Positions 1 to 9,708 of a stretch of 64,000 bases of DNA are shown piece by piece. The first letter of the stretch is position 1, and each line of letters opens with the position of its first letter. The position numbers were made by a program, and so were the translations under genes. Where the stretch lies: contig NW_006921533.1 of assembly GCF_000340215.1 (NCBI RefSeq), forward strand, positions 7,293,671 to 7,357,670, written 5' to 3'. The stretch comes from Pseudocercospora fijiensis CIRAD86. Taxonomy: Eukaryota > Ascomycota > Dothideomycetes > Mycosphaerellales > Mycosphaerellaceae. The notes beneath the pieces are model-generated. The model saw nothing but the letters and a program-made list of their open reading frames with translations. It was not told the origin of the DNA and did not search any database.

Positions 1-476
1 TATATAGTCGCCTAGTAAGGATACTTCAATTAATCTACTATAGCTATTAGGTAGCTCTTATAAACCTCGTCGTTAGAAGCCTTTAATTAGTAAGCCTATA
101 ACACCTTCGAAACGCGCTCGTAGAAGGTTATACGCAGGTGCACTACCTAAACCGCACCGGATAGATTAATCCTCTCGTATACTATCTCCTACACTAATTA
201 GACTACTAAAACGACGGATCTAAGGAGAGGTTGTCGCTTCTAAGCGGTAGAAGTGGTAGTGCTAAGGTGCAGGCGTAGACTTAGTCGTTTTCGAGCGATT
301 ACGGCTATTCGGAACGGTGGAAATCCGAGGTAATTAGGTTGTACAAGGGGTGTTTGTAATACCCCGATTTGTACACTAATTTTAGTAGTTATAGGGCACT
401 CTGCAGGGTAGTACGGAACCTATAGGGTGTGCTTAAGCTACCTCGAATTTACTTTCTAGGTTAATCTACTCGCACT
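1..476 (+). mobile_element. 3' terminal fragment of the MULE-like family X
   Basis: This stretch is nearly identical, with mostly C/T and G/A differences, to the last 480 bp of the complete element at 11719-15716 (match begins near 15238). It ends with the same terminal string CTACTCGCACTT at about 465-476, after which unrelated Gypsy sequence starts. The other end lies outside the window. The following bases would be its target duplication, but the partner copy cannot be seen. It is strongly RIPed. Confidence 0.75.
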
Positions 477-1903
477 TCGATAATAAAGGTTGCTTAAAGT
501 TTAAGGGCAGATACTATATCCCCGCTAAACAATCGATTAGATAAGAGCTTTTAAAGCGGCACTATAATAGTAAGCTTGCTAGTTACTATAGTATAGAGAG
601 GTCGTACGAGCTACTATCGCGTATATACTACTAGCTAAATAGTAAACAGTATATAAAAGAATATATACAGACCTATATAGTATGCTAGCGTATTAAAGCA
701 CTAAAGCACTTAGTATTTAGCGAGCTGTCTTTACTTCCTGTTCTAAAGAAGCTATTCGTAGAGCTTATAATAGACTTTATTATAGGCCTTCCTCCTACTA
801 AGCGTAGGGGTAGTAAGGATATATATAATGCTATCCTTATTATAGTAGACCGATTTACTAAAGGCGCTCGATATATCCTAGTACGGAAAGATTAGACTGC
901 TATTAATATAGCAGAAGCGCTATAGAATAATATCTTCTCTACCTATTAGGGAACCCCTAAGGGGATAGTGTCTAATCGCGGATCGATACTAATATCGCAC
1001 TATTAGAGCGAGATATGCCTATAGCTAAGACTAAAGCATCGGCTATTAATAGCCTTCTATCTATAGACTAACGGTTAAACAGAGAGGTAGAAAACTACGC
1101 TATAGTAGTACCTACGCAGCTATATTAATAAGAACCCTAAAGATTAGGTTAACCTCCTACAACCTATAGAGTTCGTATATAACAATAGTATACACTTATT
1201 AACTAGGGTTTCACCCTATATAGCTATAATAGGCTAAAACGCGGCTTTGCTATAACAACTATTTACCTCGCTCGAGGCCGAGCGTAAGGAAAGGGAAGCG
1301 CGTTAAGTACTAGAGACACTAGCGGCAATAGAACGCGTTTAGAAGATACGAGAAATCTACTCTAAGATAGCTAAGAAGCTAACAAAGGCTTAAGAATACT
1401 AGAAGACCTACTACGATAAGCGCTATATACTAATAACCTTTAAGCAAGGCGATATAGTTATACTTAGTATAAAGAACCTCCGTATCCGTAAACACCTATT
1501 ACCTAATAGAAAAACAAGGCCTAAGCTCGTACTAAGATATATTAGCCTATTTCGTATCCGAGAGGCTAGGGGTATATAGGCTTACTAGTTGTAGCTTCCT
1601 CCTTATTATACTATCTATAATACCTTCTATATATCCCTCCTTAAGCTATACTACTAGCGCGAAGGCGATAAAGCGCCTACTAAGTTAGAAGAAGTCTTAG
1701 CTAATAGTAAAGAGCTATAGTCGGTCGAGCGTATACTAAAGTACCGGACTAGATAAGGCAAGAAGGAGTACCTACTTAGGTAGCAAGGCTATTTACCTAA
1801 ATAGGACTCGTAGGAAGCTAAGGACTCCTTTAAGGATATAACTAAGTTATTAGATAAGTATTAGACTAGTATAAAGAACAAGAAGAAGGCTAAGAGCCTA
1901 TAA
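477..1903 (+). pseudogene. Gypsy integrase plus chromodomain, RIP-inactivated
   Basis: Reading through RIP stops, the frame gives an integrase core: the block IDFIIGLPPTKRRG (about 770-815) with the first catalytic Asp, IVDRFTKGARYI after it, then SNRGS where SDRGS is expected (Asp to Asn), and NG-stop-TERQ holding the catalytic Glu. Near 1719-1842 follows a chromodomain: VERILKYRTR, GKKEYLLR, stop (Trp), QGYLPK. Chromodomains at the integrase C terminus define chromoviruses and usually steer insertion to heterochromatin. The many in-frame TAG/TAA codons make it non-functional. Confidence 0.85.
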
Positions 1904-1926
1904 TATCGCTAGAGAGACCTAGGATT

Positions 1927-1949
1927 AATAACACCCCTAGGGTGCTATT
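1927..1949. repeat. 23-bp imperfect palindrome after the chromodomain ORF
   Basis: Core ACACCCCTAGGGTGCTATT can fold into a hairpin. The same element occurs at the equivalent place in the minus-strand copy (53303-53325). A related palindrome separates ORFs in the unrelated 12-kb retrotransposon (see the entry at 29314). Function unknown. Confidence 0.6.
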
Positions 1950-3130
1950 AGCTAACTAATTAGAAGCGGGCAATTGTTAGCAAAAACGAGACTATACTAT
2001 AATAGTAAACGCGCACCGAGTATTAATAAACGCGCTATAACTATTAACTAATCGCCTACTCTTTCGGGGACTCTACCTCTTTACTAACTTAGTAAGGCCC
2101 TTCTCTTAGTATTTAGGTTCCGCTCCTATTCCTTTATTCTATCGAGGCCTTAAGGCCTAGGCGGTTAGGGCGGCGCGCGCGCGCAAATAACGACGATAAT
2201 AATAATAATAGCGTTGCGCTACGAGCTAGCGATACGTTAGAAGCCGATACAGGTATATTAATAATATTGTTATTAGTTAGAGAAGAAAACTAGAAGCAAG
2301 GTAAAGTTTGCGCTAAGACGGCTAGCGCCGCTATTGTTAATATCACTTACTATTATTACTATACCTATTAGAACAACCTTACCTATACTATAGGCCTAAG
2401 ACTAAAGCCTACTATACTAACTGAGTTAAAAGAACGACTATATCGGGAGTTTAGTTAAAAAGAGAGAGAGCCGCCTAGGGACTAATTAGTTAATAGACTA
2501 ACTAAGGGCAAAAATATAGAGCTAAGCTAGCTAGGGTCGATCTTGCGGACAATAGGTTACTCCTCGACCTTTCTAACCCTTTAAGTAAGGCGAACCTTAG
2601 CTACTACGCTTATAATAGCCGTTACTTATAGAAACTAGACGAACTGTGTTTTAGAATATTAACAATTAAAGGCTACTAAACCTAACTAATTAGGGCTAGC
2701 GAAACTACAAACAATAGATAGAAATAGCCCTTAGAAACAATAGTAATTAGCCCTCGAAACGAACATTACTAGGTCTTTTAGAGTAGACGTAAAGAACTTA
2801 GATAATATTACTTAGAACGGAGGCAGTACTATAATACCTCGTATAGTACGTCTACCTATTATAGTAGGGAAGACGCGCTCGTATTATAATTAGCGAATAG
2901 CCCTTAATTCTTATAGGTATATATTACCTTATTAGATATAAGGATAGCGTAGTTAGAATATTATATTACTATTAGAAGGTAAGGTTTAATATAGTTATAT
3001 AATTAGATAGTTAAGTGTTTAATTTAGCGTAGACTAAGTAGCTTATTAGATTCGCTAAGTTAGTAGTAATAGAGATCGAGATTAGAATATAGAAAGGCTA
3101 TAAAGGCGCGGCCTTTAGAAGGGAAGCGTA
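1950..3130 (+). other. 3' untranslated region of chromovirus copy 3
   Basis: Non-coding RIPed sequence between the pol end and the LTR. It matches the 52094-53302 segment of the minus-strand copy. A purine-rich tract (AGAAGGGAAG, about 3117-3126) just before the LTR is the likely polypurine tract. Confidence 0.6.
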
Positions 3131-3332
3131 TATTAGGGCTAAAGACTCGGAGGCTATACGTAATTAGTATATAACTAGGCTAAGTAAAGCTAGGGTCTCG
3201 ATACCTTAGGTAGGGCTTAGCGCTTAGCGTTAGGCTAACTTGCCTATCTTCCTCCCTCTTTTCTTAGATTCTTATCGAATACTACTATATCTACTACTAC
3301 CCTATCTACCTACTAATACAACCTATATTACA
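3131..3332 (+). repeat. 3' LTR of chromovirus copy 3
   Basis: Begins TATTAGGG (TGTTAGGG in the less mutated copy) and ends ATTACA. It aligns with the LTRs at 36653-36836, 51898-52093 and 61215-61410, sharing the internal block around GCTTAGCGCTTAGCGTTAGG. Confidence 0.8.
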
Positions 3333-3721
3333 TAGAGCGAGAAATAGAGTAGCTATAATCCTAGATACGAATCTATCCTATAAAAGAACTCTTTTCTTTT
3401 AAGCTATATAAAGCTCTTATCTAGACCTATCGAAGCCTTATAGACTCTACGAGGGACGGATTAAGTATTGAAAATAGCCTATTAGGCGAAGAACTTAGAG
3501 GTCGGTACAACCTTTAGCCACTATTAGAGTTGGCTGCACCCTGTTTTGTCTTGGCATAGCTGAGTCAGCAAAATTTGCAAAACCTCCCTGGCAAAGCAAG
3601 CTTTGCATTGTATTTCCACGGAGCGCTACGTTCTGAGATGGGCGGTTGGGCACGAGTTTGATTAAGTTTCCTTTCCTGACGTACACTCCTTATCGGCGCT
3701 GCAGGCCGGTCAGTAATCCGA
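3333..3721. other. RIP border and promoter region of the first island gene
   Basis: Up to about 3495 the sequence is TpA-rich and CpA-poor like the transposon. From about 3500 CpA and TpG reappear and composition becomes normal. The rest is presumably the 5' region of the gene at 3722; no clear TATA box is seen. Confidence 0.5.
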
Positions 3722-4927
3722 ATGCCTCGCGCCCGCCCTCTCAAGCCTTTGCCACGGCAACGTGTCTTGTTGCCCCCTGCCAGGCCACCAGTTCGCTTCC
3801 CTACCACCGTGGGCGCCAGACGGGGAACATCTTTCATCGAGCAAGACCGCAAACATATTTTACAGCAGAAAGATCTTGGCAACACACGCCAAGCCGTTGC
3901 AGATGAGGTGCGCTGTAGCGAAGACGCGATTAATCGGCTGCTCAAAGATGAATCTGAAGTGCCGGGGAGACCGAGCTATGTCCTGAAGCCGAACGACAAG
4001 CTCATAATATCACGATTCAAGGAGGGCAAGTCCCTCACATCGATCGCGCATGATCTTGATTTGAATCGGTCGTCACTCTACAGCCACTTCCACCGATACC
4101 TGGTCCCATCGGATTATGAACTCTCAGCCAAAATTGCTACTCACCCAAAGATTGATGCTATTGTCAAAGTAGGCCTACTTCGGGGCAAGACAGCGCAGCA
4201 GATGGCTCGCGAAAACAGGCAAAGTATACATGCCATCCAAAGGCATGTATGGAGATATCAGACACCTACGCCGAGGACATCTCACAAAGTCACCCCGCAA
4301 GATCGAGAACAGATATTGCAATTGAAGCAGGCCGGACAATCTGCAAATGAAATCTCTCTTACGAAAGGCTTCGCTCCGAGCACGGTCAGCAAGATCATTC
4401 ACGAAGAGTTCGCGAAGAGGGAGATCCCAAGGGAAGTGCGCAGATTAGCTGCCAAAGGAAAAGACGTCATGCAAATCGTGCATAAGACAAAGCTGTCCCT
4501 GATACTTGTAAGACATTTCGTCCGTCGCTTATCCAAAGAAGGTGTAACACCCGAGCAAAAAATTCAACGCAAGATGCGTACTCGCTGGACCAAGTCAGAG
4601 CGCGAGAGACTTATTGCCTTGTGGAATACCGGAGCGAAACCAGACTGGATTGCCCTTGAGCTTGTGAAATCAACGGATCAAGTGTATCGTGCACTTTGGA
4701 GGTGGAGAAGTGAATTGACCAGAGCCTATGAAATCAGAAGTTTGAAGCGATGGACTGCAGATGAGATCAGCAGAGTCCTGGATTGGCGAAATTCAGGCAT
4801 GTCGTTTCAGGAGATTGCAAAGCGGTTGCCTAGGCGAAGCATGCACGGTATTCGATCATTCTTGCAGAGACACCGGACGGAAATAGAGAGCCACCCTTTT
4901 GGGGAACAAACCCCAACGTCGGCTTGA
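3722..4927 (+). CDS. Multi-helix-turn-helix / Myb-SANT-like DNA-binding protein
   Basis: Intronless 401-residue protein. After an Arg/Pro-rich N terminus (1-35) it consists of a chain of homeodomain-like units of about 45-55 residues. Resolvase- or transposase-like helix-turn-helix segments lie near 42-75, 90-125, 145-175 and 190-230. Two Myb/SANT-like units with spaced Trp lie near 287-330 (RTRWTKSERERL, ending in WRW) and 342-386 (RWTADEISRVL). The protein is very basic, consistent with nuclear DNA binding. It has no catalytic DDE domain, so it is not a complete transposase. I recognise no named family; it could be a transcription regulator or a domesticated transposase DNA-binding part. 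The start is the first ATG of the frame; the low-complexity first 35 residues may not all be translated. It adjoins the RIPed chromovirus but is itself un-RIPed. Confidence 0.75.
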   Translation: MPRARPLKPLPRQRVLLPPARPPVRFPTTVGARRGTSFIEQDRKHILQQKDLGNTRQAVADEVRCSEDAINRLLKDESEVPGRPSYVLKPNDKLIISRFKEGKSLTSIAHDLDLNRSSLYSHFHRYLVPSDYELSAKIATHPKIDAIVKVGLLRGKTAQQMARENRQSIHAIQRHVWRYQTPTPRTSHKVTPQDREQILQLKQAGQSANEISLTKGFAPSTVSKIIHEEFAKREIPREVRRLAAKGKDVMQIVHKTKLSLILVRHFVRRLSKEGVTPEQKIQRKMRTRWTKSERERLIALWNTGAKPDWIALELVKSTDQVYRALWRWRSELTRAYEIRSLKRWTADEISRVLDWRNSGMSFQEIAKRLPRRSMHGIRSFLQRHRTEIESHPFGEQTPTSA

Positions 4928-5314
4928 TGCTTCCATTTGGGCTTCCTACAAGATATGGCCAATGCTCTCCTGACTTTAGTAATAAACAAAACAACGCAAC
5001 AGGGGCTTCAGATCCCTATAAGGACGCTCTCCGAGCCAATGTACGCTGCAAATAATTGCCGACCCAGCGAATCACATCAACATTTGGCGCGCAACCACAA
5101 GACTCACTGCCTTCGACTCGTAACTTCGTAGCCTCGGCAAGCTCCACATGAGGCAATTGCGCACCAAGCTCTCCGCACCACCTCCGCCAGACCAAGATAA
5201 GTCGGTTCTGAGATCACTGTAAATCAACCGTATTCTCCCAGCAGTAAAACCACAGCATCTTGACACCACCTGGCCAACAGCTATTCGGCACTTACAAACG
5301 ACAGACGAAACAAT
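4928..5314. other. Intergenic region
   Basis: Normal-composition spacer between two co-directional genes. It must contain the terminator of the first and the promoter of the second. I see no RNA gene, repeat or convincing promoter motif. Confidence 0.5.
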
Positions 5315-6367
5315 ATGAGCTACAAAAAAGGTCTACTCAATGGACATCCTGGGGACATCATACTGTTCACTTATCCTGAGTCTGTATTTGGGAGGAGAAT
5401 GGTCCGGTATCTGAATCTACGTCGATTGCCTTTCTCGCAAATACGAGTACCACCATACATGCCAAGGCCAATCTTGCAAGAGCGCCTTGGAGTCAATTAT
5501 AGACGTATACCAATCATGGCCATCGGTCGAGACATTTACATCGACACCAGACTGATGTTAGCCAAGCTGGAGACATTCTTTCCTGAGAATCGACTTGGCG
5601 CCGATGATGACTTTGGATCAGGTGTTGAAGACTTGCTCGAGAACTTGATCATTGATGGAGGTCCATTCTGGCGAACTGCTGGCTGCATTCCGCCGACTGC
5701 GCCTTTGATGACAAGTGAAGTCTGGACGAAGGATCGCTCTGACGGATCCGGCGGTGCCTTCACAAAACAAGCGCTTCTCGAAAATCGATCTTGGTCTATT
5801 AGCCAGCTTCGAATCTACTATGATATCGTCGAGAAAATGTTGAGGGATGGACGGCAGTGGATTCTAGGTGGCGACAATCCTGGTCTAGCGGAGATCCATG
5901 CTGGCTGGGTATTTGACTGGGGCCTCAACATGGCGCAAGACATGGGCGATGGTTCCAATGGGGCTACGGCTGATATGAAGCGAGCCTTGAGCGACGTTGA
6001 ATTTCCGAAATTGCATGATTGGGTCAAACGATTCCGAGATTTGGCTGAACAGGCCGGGGAAGACCATGCTGGCGGTGGCAGACTTCAAGAGGGAGCAGAT
6101 GCTGAGGATCAGGTTGTGGACCGTATTCTCGCCGCGGATTTCACAGAGCAAGAACCATATTTCGATGAATCAGACGTGCTGGGGCTGCAAAGGGGCCAGC
6201 GGGTTACCATCGCTCCTGTGGACTTTGGCTTCACTCACAAAGACGAAGGAACTTTGGTTGGTATATCGAAAAACGAGGTCGTTATTGAAGTGCAGGTGCC
6301 GCAAGGCAAGGGCTCTTTGCGACTACACTATCCCAGAATCAACTTCAAGATTCTACGTATGAGCTGA
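5315..6367 (+). CDS. Glutathione S-transferase-like protein with C-terminal extension
   Basis: Intronless 350-residue protein. Residues 15-90 form a thioredoxin-like GST N-domain: a beta strand (IILFTYPES), a helix, and the cis-Pro segment RRIPIMAIGRDIYIDT around Pro66, which in GSTs contacts glutathione. A helical GST-C-like region follows (about 105-245). After an acidic Gly/Asp/Glu-rich linker (250-275), residues 280-350 form a beta-rich tail (GQRVTIAPVDFG, EGTLVGISKNEVVIEV). This arrangement is known in a class of uncharacterised fungal GST-like proteins (I recall the tail as DUF7962). The likely role is cytosolic glutathione conjugation or reduction, or a non-catalytic relative; the usual Ser/Cys/Tyr nucleophile is not obvious. 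ATG context (AACAATATG) is good. No signal peptide. Confidence 0.8.
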   Translation: MSYKKGLLNGHPGDIILFTYPESVFGRRMVRYLNLRRLPFSQIRVPPYMPRPILQERLGVNYRRIPIMAIGRDIYIDTRLMLAKLETFFPENRLGADDDFGSGVEDLLENLIIDGGPFWRTAGCIPPTAPLMTSEVWTKDRSDGSGGAFTKQALLENRSWSISQLRIYYDIVEKMLRDGRQWILGGDNPGLAEIHAGWVFDWGLNMAQDMGDGSNGATADMKRALSDVEFPKLHDWVKRFRDLAEQAGEDHAGGGRLQEGADAEDQVVDRILAADFTEQEPYFDESDVLGLQRGQRVTIAPVDFGFTHKDEGTLVGISKNEVVIEVQVPQGKGSLRLHYPRINFKILRMS

Positions 6368-7306
6368 AATATCAACAATCAATCACTGGCTACACTTCCG
6401 TTTAATCGCCCTCCCTCACAGTCATGAACGTAGACTTCCTCCCAGCTGACTGTCACTTTGCTTCTCGCAAAGTCAGACAGATGCGAGTGGTGTGCACGTC
6501 TCACGTGCCTGGTGCGGCGTTCGAGGAATGTAGGATTCCGCCAGAGCATTCGGTGCTTTGCATGAGTAGGCGCAACGCAAGGGTGGTATAGTGATTTTGA
6601 ATGTGTGTACATATGTATGTACGGTGCTTTCCCGTTGCTAAAATTGCCACTGCCGCTGCGATGCATCGCAACTGCCAACTAGTCATACCCTCCTTCTCCA
6701 GGTCGCGGTGAGAACGAGGGCGAGGGCGTACCGCGGCGTGGCGTGGCGTGGCGTGGCGTAGCATAGCATTCATTATTCATGTGTCGCGCTGAAGTTCGGT
6801 CCTGCCGGAACAATCGGTGCCTCATGCTTCACCAGGGATCATCACGAGTTCCCAGGATCAGAACCAATGGTCTGACCATCGCACTGAACCATGTTCCCTT
6901 CTCACTCTAGCGACTCGTATTGACATACAGTGGGTGGTGAGCTGAGATTGGGCATGGTTGCACATCGCGTTCGTGCAACGTCAAGACTCTTGGTCTTCAT
7001 CCTTCAGAGCGCAGAGCCGGAGTACGGACGCTACATGGGCATGGCCAGTGGCCATACATGTGCTTGGAATGCACTTGTACTTATTCCTGGAACATGTGCC
7101 ACCCAGCTCAGCTGGCCATCAAACACGTTTCGCGTCGAGCCTCTGAACTTGGCAGGACTGCGGATTCAGGAACACATAAAGATGGCAGCGGAAGGTAGCC
7201 TACGGGGACAGGACACTCCTCGTCGACTACCAAACGCATTTCTGACTCTTCACCATTCTCCAAGAGCAATTACTCTGTAGCAACTCGAACTGCTCAGAAT
7301 CCGATC
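6368..7306. other. Intergenic region, 0.9 kb
   Basis: Several short ORFs on both strands overlap one another and have no protein-like features, so none is called. A short GCGTG tandem repeat lies at 6735-6760. The right part should hold the promoter of the secreted protein gene at 7307. Composition is un-RIPed. Confidence 0.5.
6735..6760. repeat. Pentanucleotide tandem repeat (GCGTG)n
   Basis: About five perfect copies of GCGTG, followed by degenerate GCATA units. Confidence 0.8.
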
Positions 7307-7714
7307 ATGCGTGGTATTGCAGGCGCAACTGCTCTGGCCTTATGCTCTACCTCGGTCAACGCGCTGCCCGCAAGCAAAGTGAGGCCAAGTCGTCCCCGTT
7401 CTTAGCTTCCTTTTTTGTCACTTGCTAACACATTTCTTCCTCTTCAGACCACAGATGAAGCACAGGTCCCATCGTGGTGTGCAGGCGCGGCGTTCCCTGC
7501 CATCTGGCCTCCAACACCAGCACAGCGCTGCTGCGAAGGACTCGCAGAGGCGTGTGAAGGACTGCCAGAGAAGCGAGACGAGACTCCGGAGCAGCAGAAG
7601 GATGTACCGGAATGGTGCAAGGACAAAGTGTTCATCATGATATATCCACCAACGAAAGAACAGCAATGCTGTGAAGGAAACGAGGAAGCTTGTGCGGGAC
7701 TTCCGCCGAATTAA
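7307..7714 (+). CDS. Small secreted cysteine-rich protein with duplicated module (candidate effector)
   Basis: Two exons, 7307-7378 and 7448-7714. The 69-bp phase-0 intron starts GTGAGG, ends CTTCAG and has a GCTAAC branch point near 7423-7428. The 112-residue product begins with a signal peptide (MRGIAGATALALCSTSVNA, likely cut after Ala19). The mature part contains two copies of one module, residues 31-64 and 77-110, exactly 46 residues apart. Both have the pattern VPxWC, then PPT, Q-x-CCEG, EAC, GLP, and identical cysteine spacing: C35, C52-C53, C60 and C81, C98-C99, C106. All eight mature cysteines lie in the modules, suggesting two similar disulphide-bonded folds. The linker (65-76) is charged. 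I do not recognise the family. Small size, secretion, cysteines and position near RIPed repeats fit a plant- or microbe-directed effector, but this is inference. Using the downstream ATG in the intron instead would lose the signal peptide. Confidence 0.82.
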
Positions 7715-7959
7715 GACGACATGAAGACCATGGCTTGACGAGGTCGGGATTGATCCCTTCTAGCCTCAGCTGCTCAGCATTACATCGATATTCATCCCTT
7801 TTCCCGTGGTCAGCAGAGCATGTCCGCGCTTGGCGCATCCTTTAGCATTCATCTCCCATCAACGTTCTTTGAATTGACTTGGAAAAGCCAACCTGCACGC
7901 GTTTTGAGCATGATCAATCAGAAATTGCCACTCGTCATTGACACGTGTCGCAGGCACGG
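7715..7959. other. Intergenic region downstream of the secreted protein
   Basis: Un-RIPed spacer; no gene or repeat seen. Confidence 0.4.
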
Positions 7960-8310
7960 ATGCTGGGCTTGAGTGTTGGGCTATGGATTTCTGTCCGATG
8001 TGCCAGAAGGTGCGCTCATTTCTGTCACCTGTTGACGAACAAGATTGCTCACGAATCGGCAGACGTTCAGTACAGTCGACAAAATCTATCGGCCGACAGT
8101 CGTCCTGATTGGAAGCTTGAATTGATGAACAGTGAGATTGAGGAGGATCTCACGGACCTAGAAAGCGTTCATGAGACTACTAATCTGGGTGCCTTTCCTG
8201 TGATCTCTTTCACTGATGATGAACAGAGTGCAGACTCTGGCCATCCGATGCGAATCTCTGGATACCATAGGAAGGCCGGACGAGAAACCTCTCTTTACCA
8301 TGGGTACTGA
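7960..8310 (+). other. Doubtful ORF or gene remnant, 116 codons
   Basis: The open frame from ATG 7960 has an unconvincing first half, but residues from about 55 on (DWKLELMNSEIEEDLTDLES and after) look like a normal acidic polypeptide. In another frame an ATG at 7983 gives MDFCPMCQK, a CxxC start, before a stop about 40 codons later. No splice pair joining the two is evident. It overlaps the convergent SDR gene by 16 bp at its 3' end. It may be a decayed gene, or chance; no function is assigned. Confidence 0.25.
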
Positions 8311-9091
8311 TCACCTTTCTCGTTGAGAAATTTTCCATGCTCTGCATCTCTCTTGCCGTTTATGATATCCACGAGAGGGCTCGCACCTTCGGAAGTGGGC
8401 TTCGCACCACTTGCGGTCGTATTCAGCGAACTGAGATTTGAGATCGTAAATCCTGGACAATATGCAAATATCTTCCATCCCAACTCTCCAAATTCGATAA
8501 CCTGCTCTGCAGTTATCATGTTCAAGGCAGCTTTGGTAGAGCGATATGCCACAGATTTGAAGTTCGCCACACTGGGGCTCCCATCGAGCCTTCTGGTTAT
8601 GGAGCCAGCTCCGCTAGAGACGTTGACGATTCGAGGAGTTGTGATCGACTTCTTGAGAAGAGGAGCGAACTCGTCGACAACCAGGAGCGGACCAATACAG
8701 TTCGTCTCGAAAGACTGCCGCATCTGTTCTTCGATTGGGGTGCCTTCTGGGAAAGAGGCGACTGCGGCATTGTTGACAAGGGCATCTAGCCGTCCATGGG
8801 AGTCATTCACGTGTTTGGCAGCTGCGACAATCGAATCTTTCTTGGAGACGTCGATGTGCAGGAGTTCGATAGGTCCAGGGTGGTTCTCGGCTTGAAGTGT
8901 CTTGACCGCCTGCTCGCCGTTTTCGAGGGACCGACTGCCTAGAAGAACGTGTTTGGACTGCGCTGCCAACTGGCGGGCGGTCTCCAGCCCAATGCCACCA
9001 TTTGCTGGAGAATGTTAGTATACACGATAGAGAACATCAAGATGGTGCCCTCACCGCCGGTGACCAAGACAATCAATCTGCTCGCTGCCAT
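8295..9091 (-). CDS. Short-chain dehydrogenase/reductase, carbonyl-reductase-like
   Basis: Two exons on the minus strand: 9091-9055 and 9004-8295. The 50-bp phase-1 intron (9054-9005) begins GTGAGG, ends CTCCAG and has an ACTAAC branch point. Splicing restores the NAD(P)-binding motif TGANGGIG (residues 11-18), which the second exon alone lacks; this strongly supports the model. The 248-residue product has Asp64 (HIDV), NNAA (90-93), Ser142/143 (VSSGAG) and the catalytic YRSTK (Tyr166, Lys170). The C-terminal GKFLNEKGDQYPW resembles fungal and plant carbonyl reductases. It probably reduces a carbonyl or oxidises an alcohol in the cytosol with NADPH or NADH; the substrate is unknown. The hydrolase gene lies upstream in the same orientation, 617 bp away. 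A possible TATA box is at 9151-9157. Confidence 0.88.
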
Positions 9092-9708
9092 TGTTATGTC
9101 CAAGGATCGTGGTGTGTGCTGCAGAGCGACGGTCGATGGGCTGCCGCCTTCTTATACAATCTCACTTGATCGTTCTGATTTCCAAGAGAGCAGGTTATGC
9201 ATGCACGAAACTGTCATCAGCCACCGAGGAACGCTAAAGACCGAGTGGTAGGTCGGAGGTAGGCTCATATCACCGAATGCGGTCATTGTGGTATTTTCGT
9301 CACTGCAGTGAGATCACGTCTCGCGATTGGCGTCACACTCGGATATTGACCTATGTTTGACGTCTTCAATACCAGTCGACTGTAAAGCAGAGTCCCCTTC
9401 TGGATTCGCCTCAGCCGTTGCCCAGCTCGCATGGATTCTCGCTCGCTTCGATCATATCAGCACCATCGTTGGGCCCCACTGAGCTGGAGGTGTGGCTACG
9501 ATACCTGAGCAAGACTCGCGCATCTGTTGGAAGTCAAGCGTAATACCATACCAAAGAGCTTTGGAAATGTCGTCCAAGCTGAATTGAGACTGCAGCGAAT
9601 TATCTACTGTCAGGACCCTGGCTACACAGTCCATGACTATTTGGCCGCCTTGTGTCATGCACTTCTGATGCAATTCAGGAATCCGCTCGCAGTCGAAAAT
9701 TTCGTGAC
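9092..9708. other. Intergenic region between SDR and hydrolase genes
   Basis: Contains the SDR promoter and the hydrolase 3' region. Short overlapping ORFs on both strands show no protein features. No repeat or RNA gene seen. Confidence 0.45.
9151..9157 (-). promoter_or_regulatory. Possible TATA box of the SDR gene
   Basis: On the minus strand GTATAAG lies about 60 bp upstream of the SDR start codon, a plausible core-promoter position in ascomycetes. Evidence is position and motif only. Confidence 0.4.

Larger units (their letters stand above)
477..3332 (+). mobile_element. Ty3/Gypsy chromovirus, 3' part with LTR (copy 3)
   Basis: Integrase, chromodomain, long 3' untranslated region and one LTR of the same family as the complete minus-strand element at 51898-61410. 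The upstream half is missing here because a MULE-like element abuts at 476; it may continue beyond the window. Heavily RIPed: Trp and Gln codons have become TAG, and the second integrase Asp reads Asn. A short AAT-type trinucleotide repeat lies near 2195-2210. Confidence 0.85.

Noticed and set aside
6379..7280. Overlapping ORFs of about 90-116 codons on both strands (e.g. 6930-7280 plus, 6379-6678 minus)
   Set aside because: They overlap each other, have no motif or protein-like composition, and one spans the GCGTG repeat; treated as chance.
8323..8895. Plus-strand ORF of 190 codons
   Set aside because: It is the antisense of the SDR gene, which has all family motifs and a supported intron.
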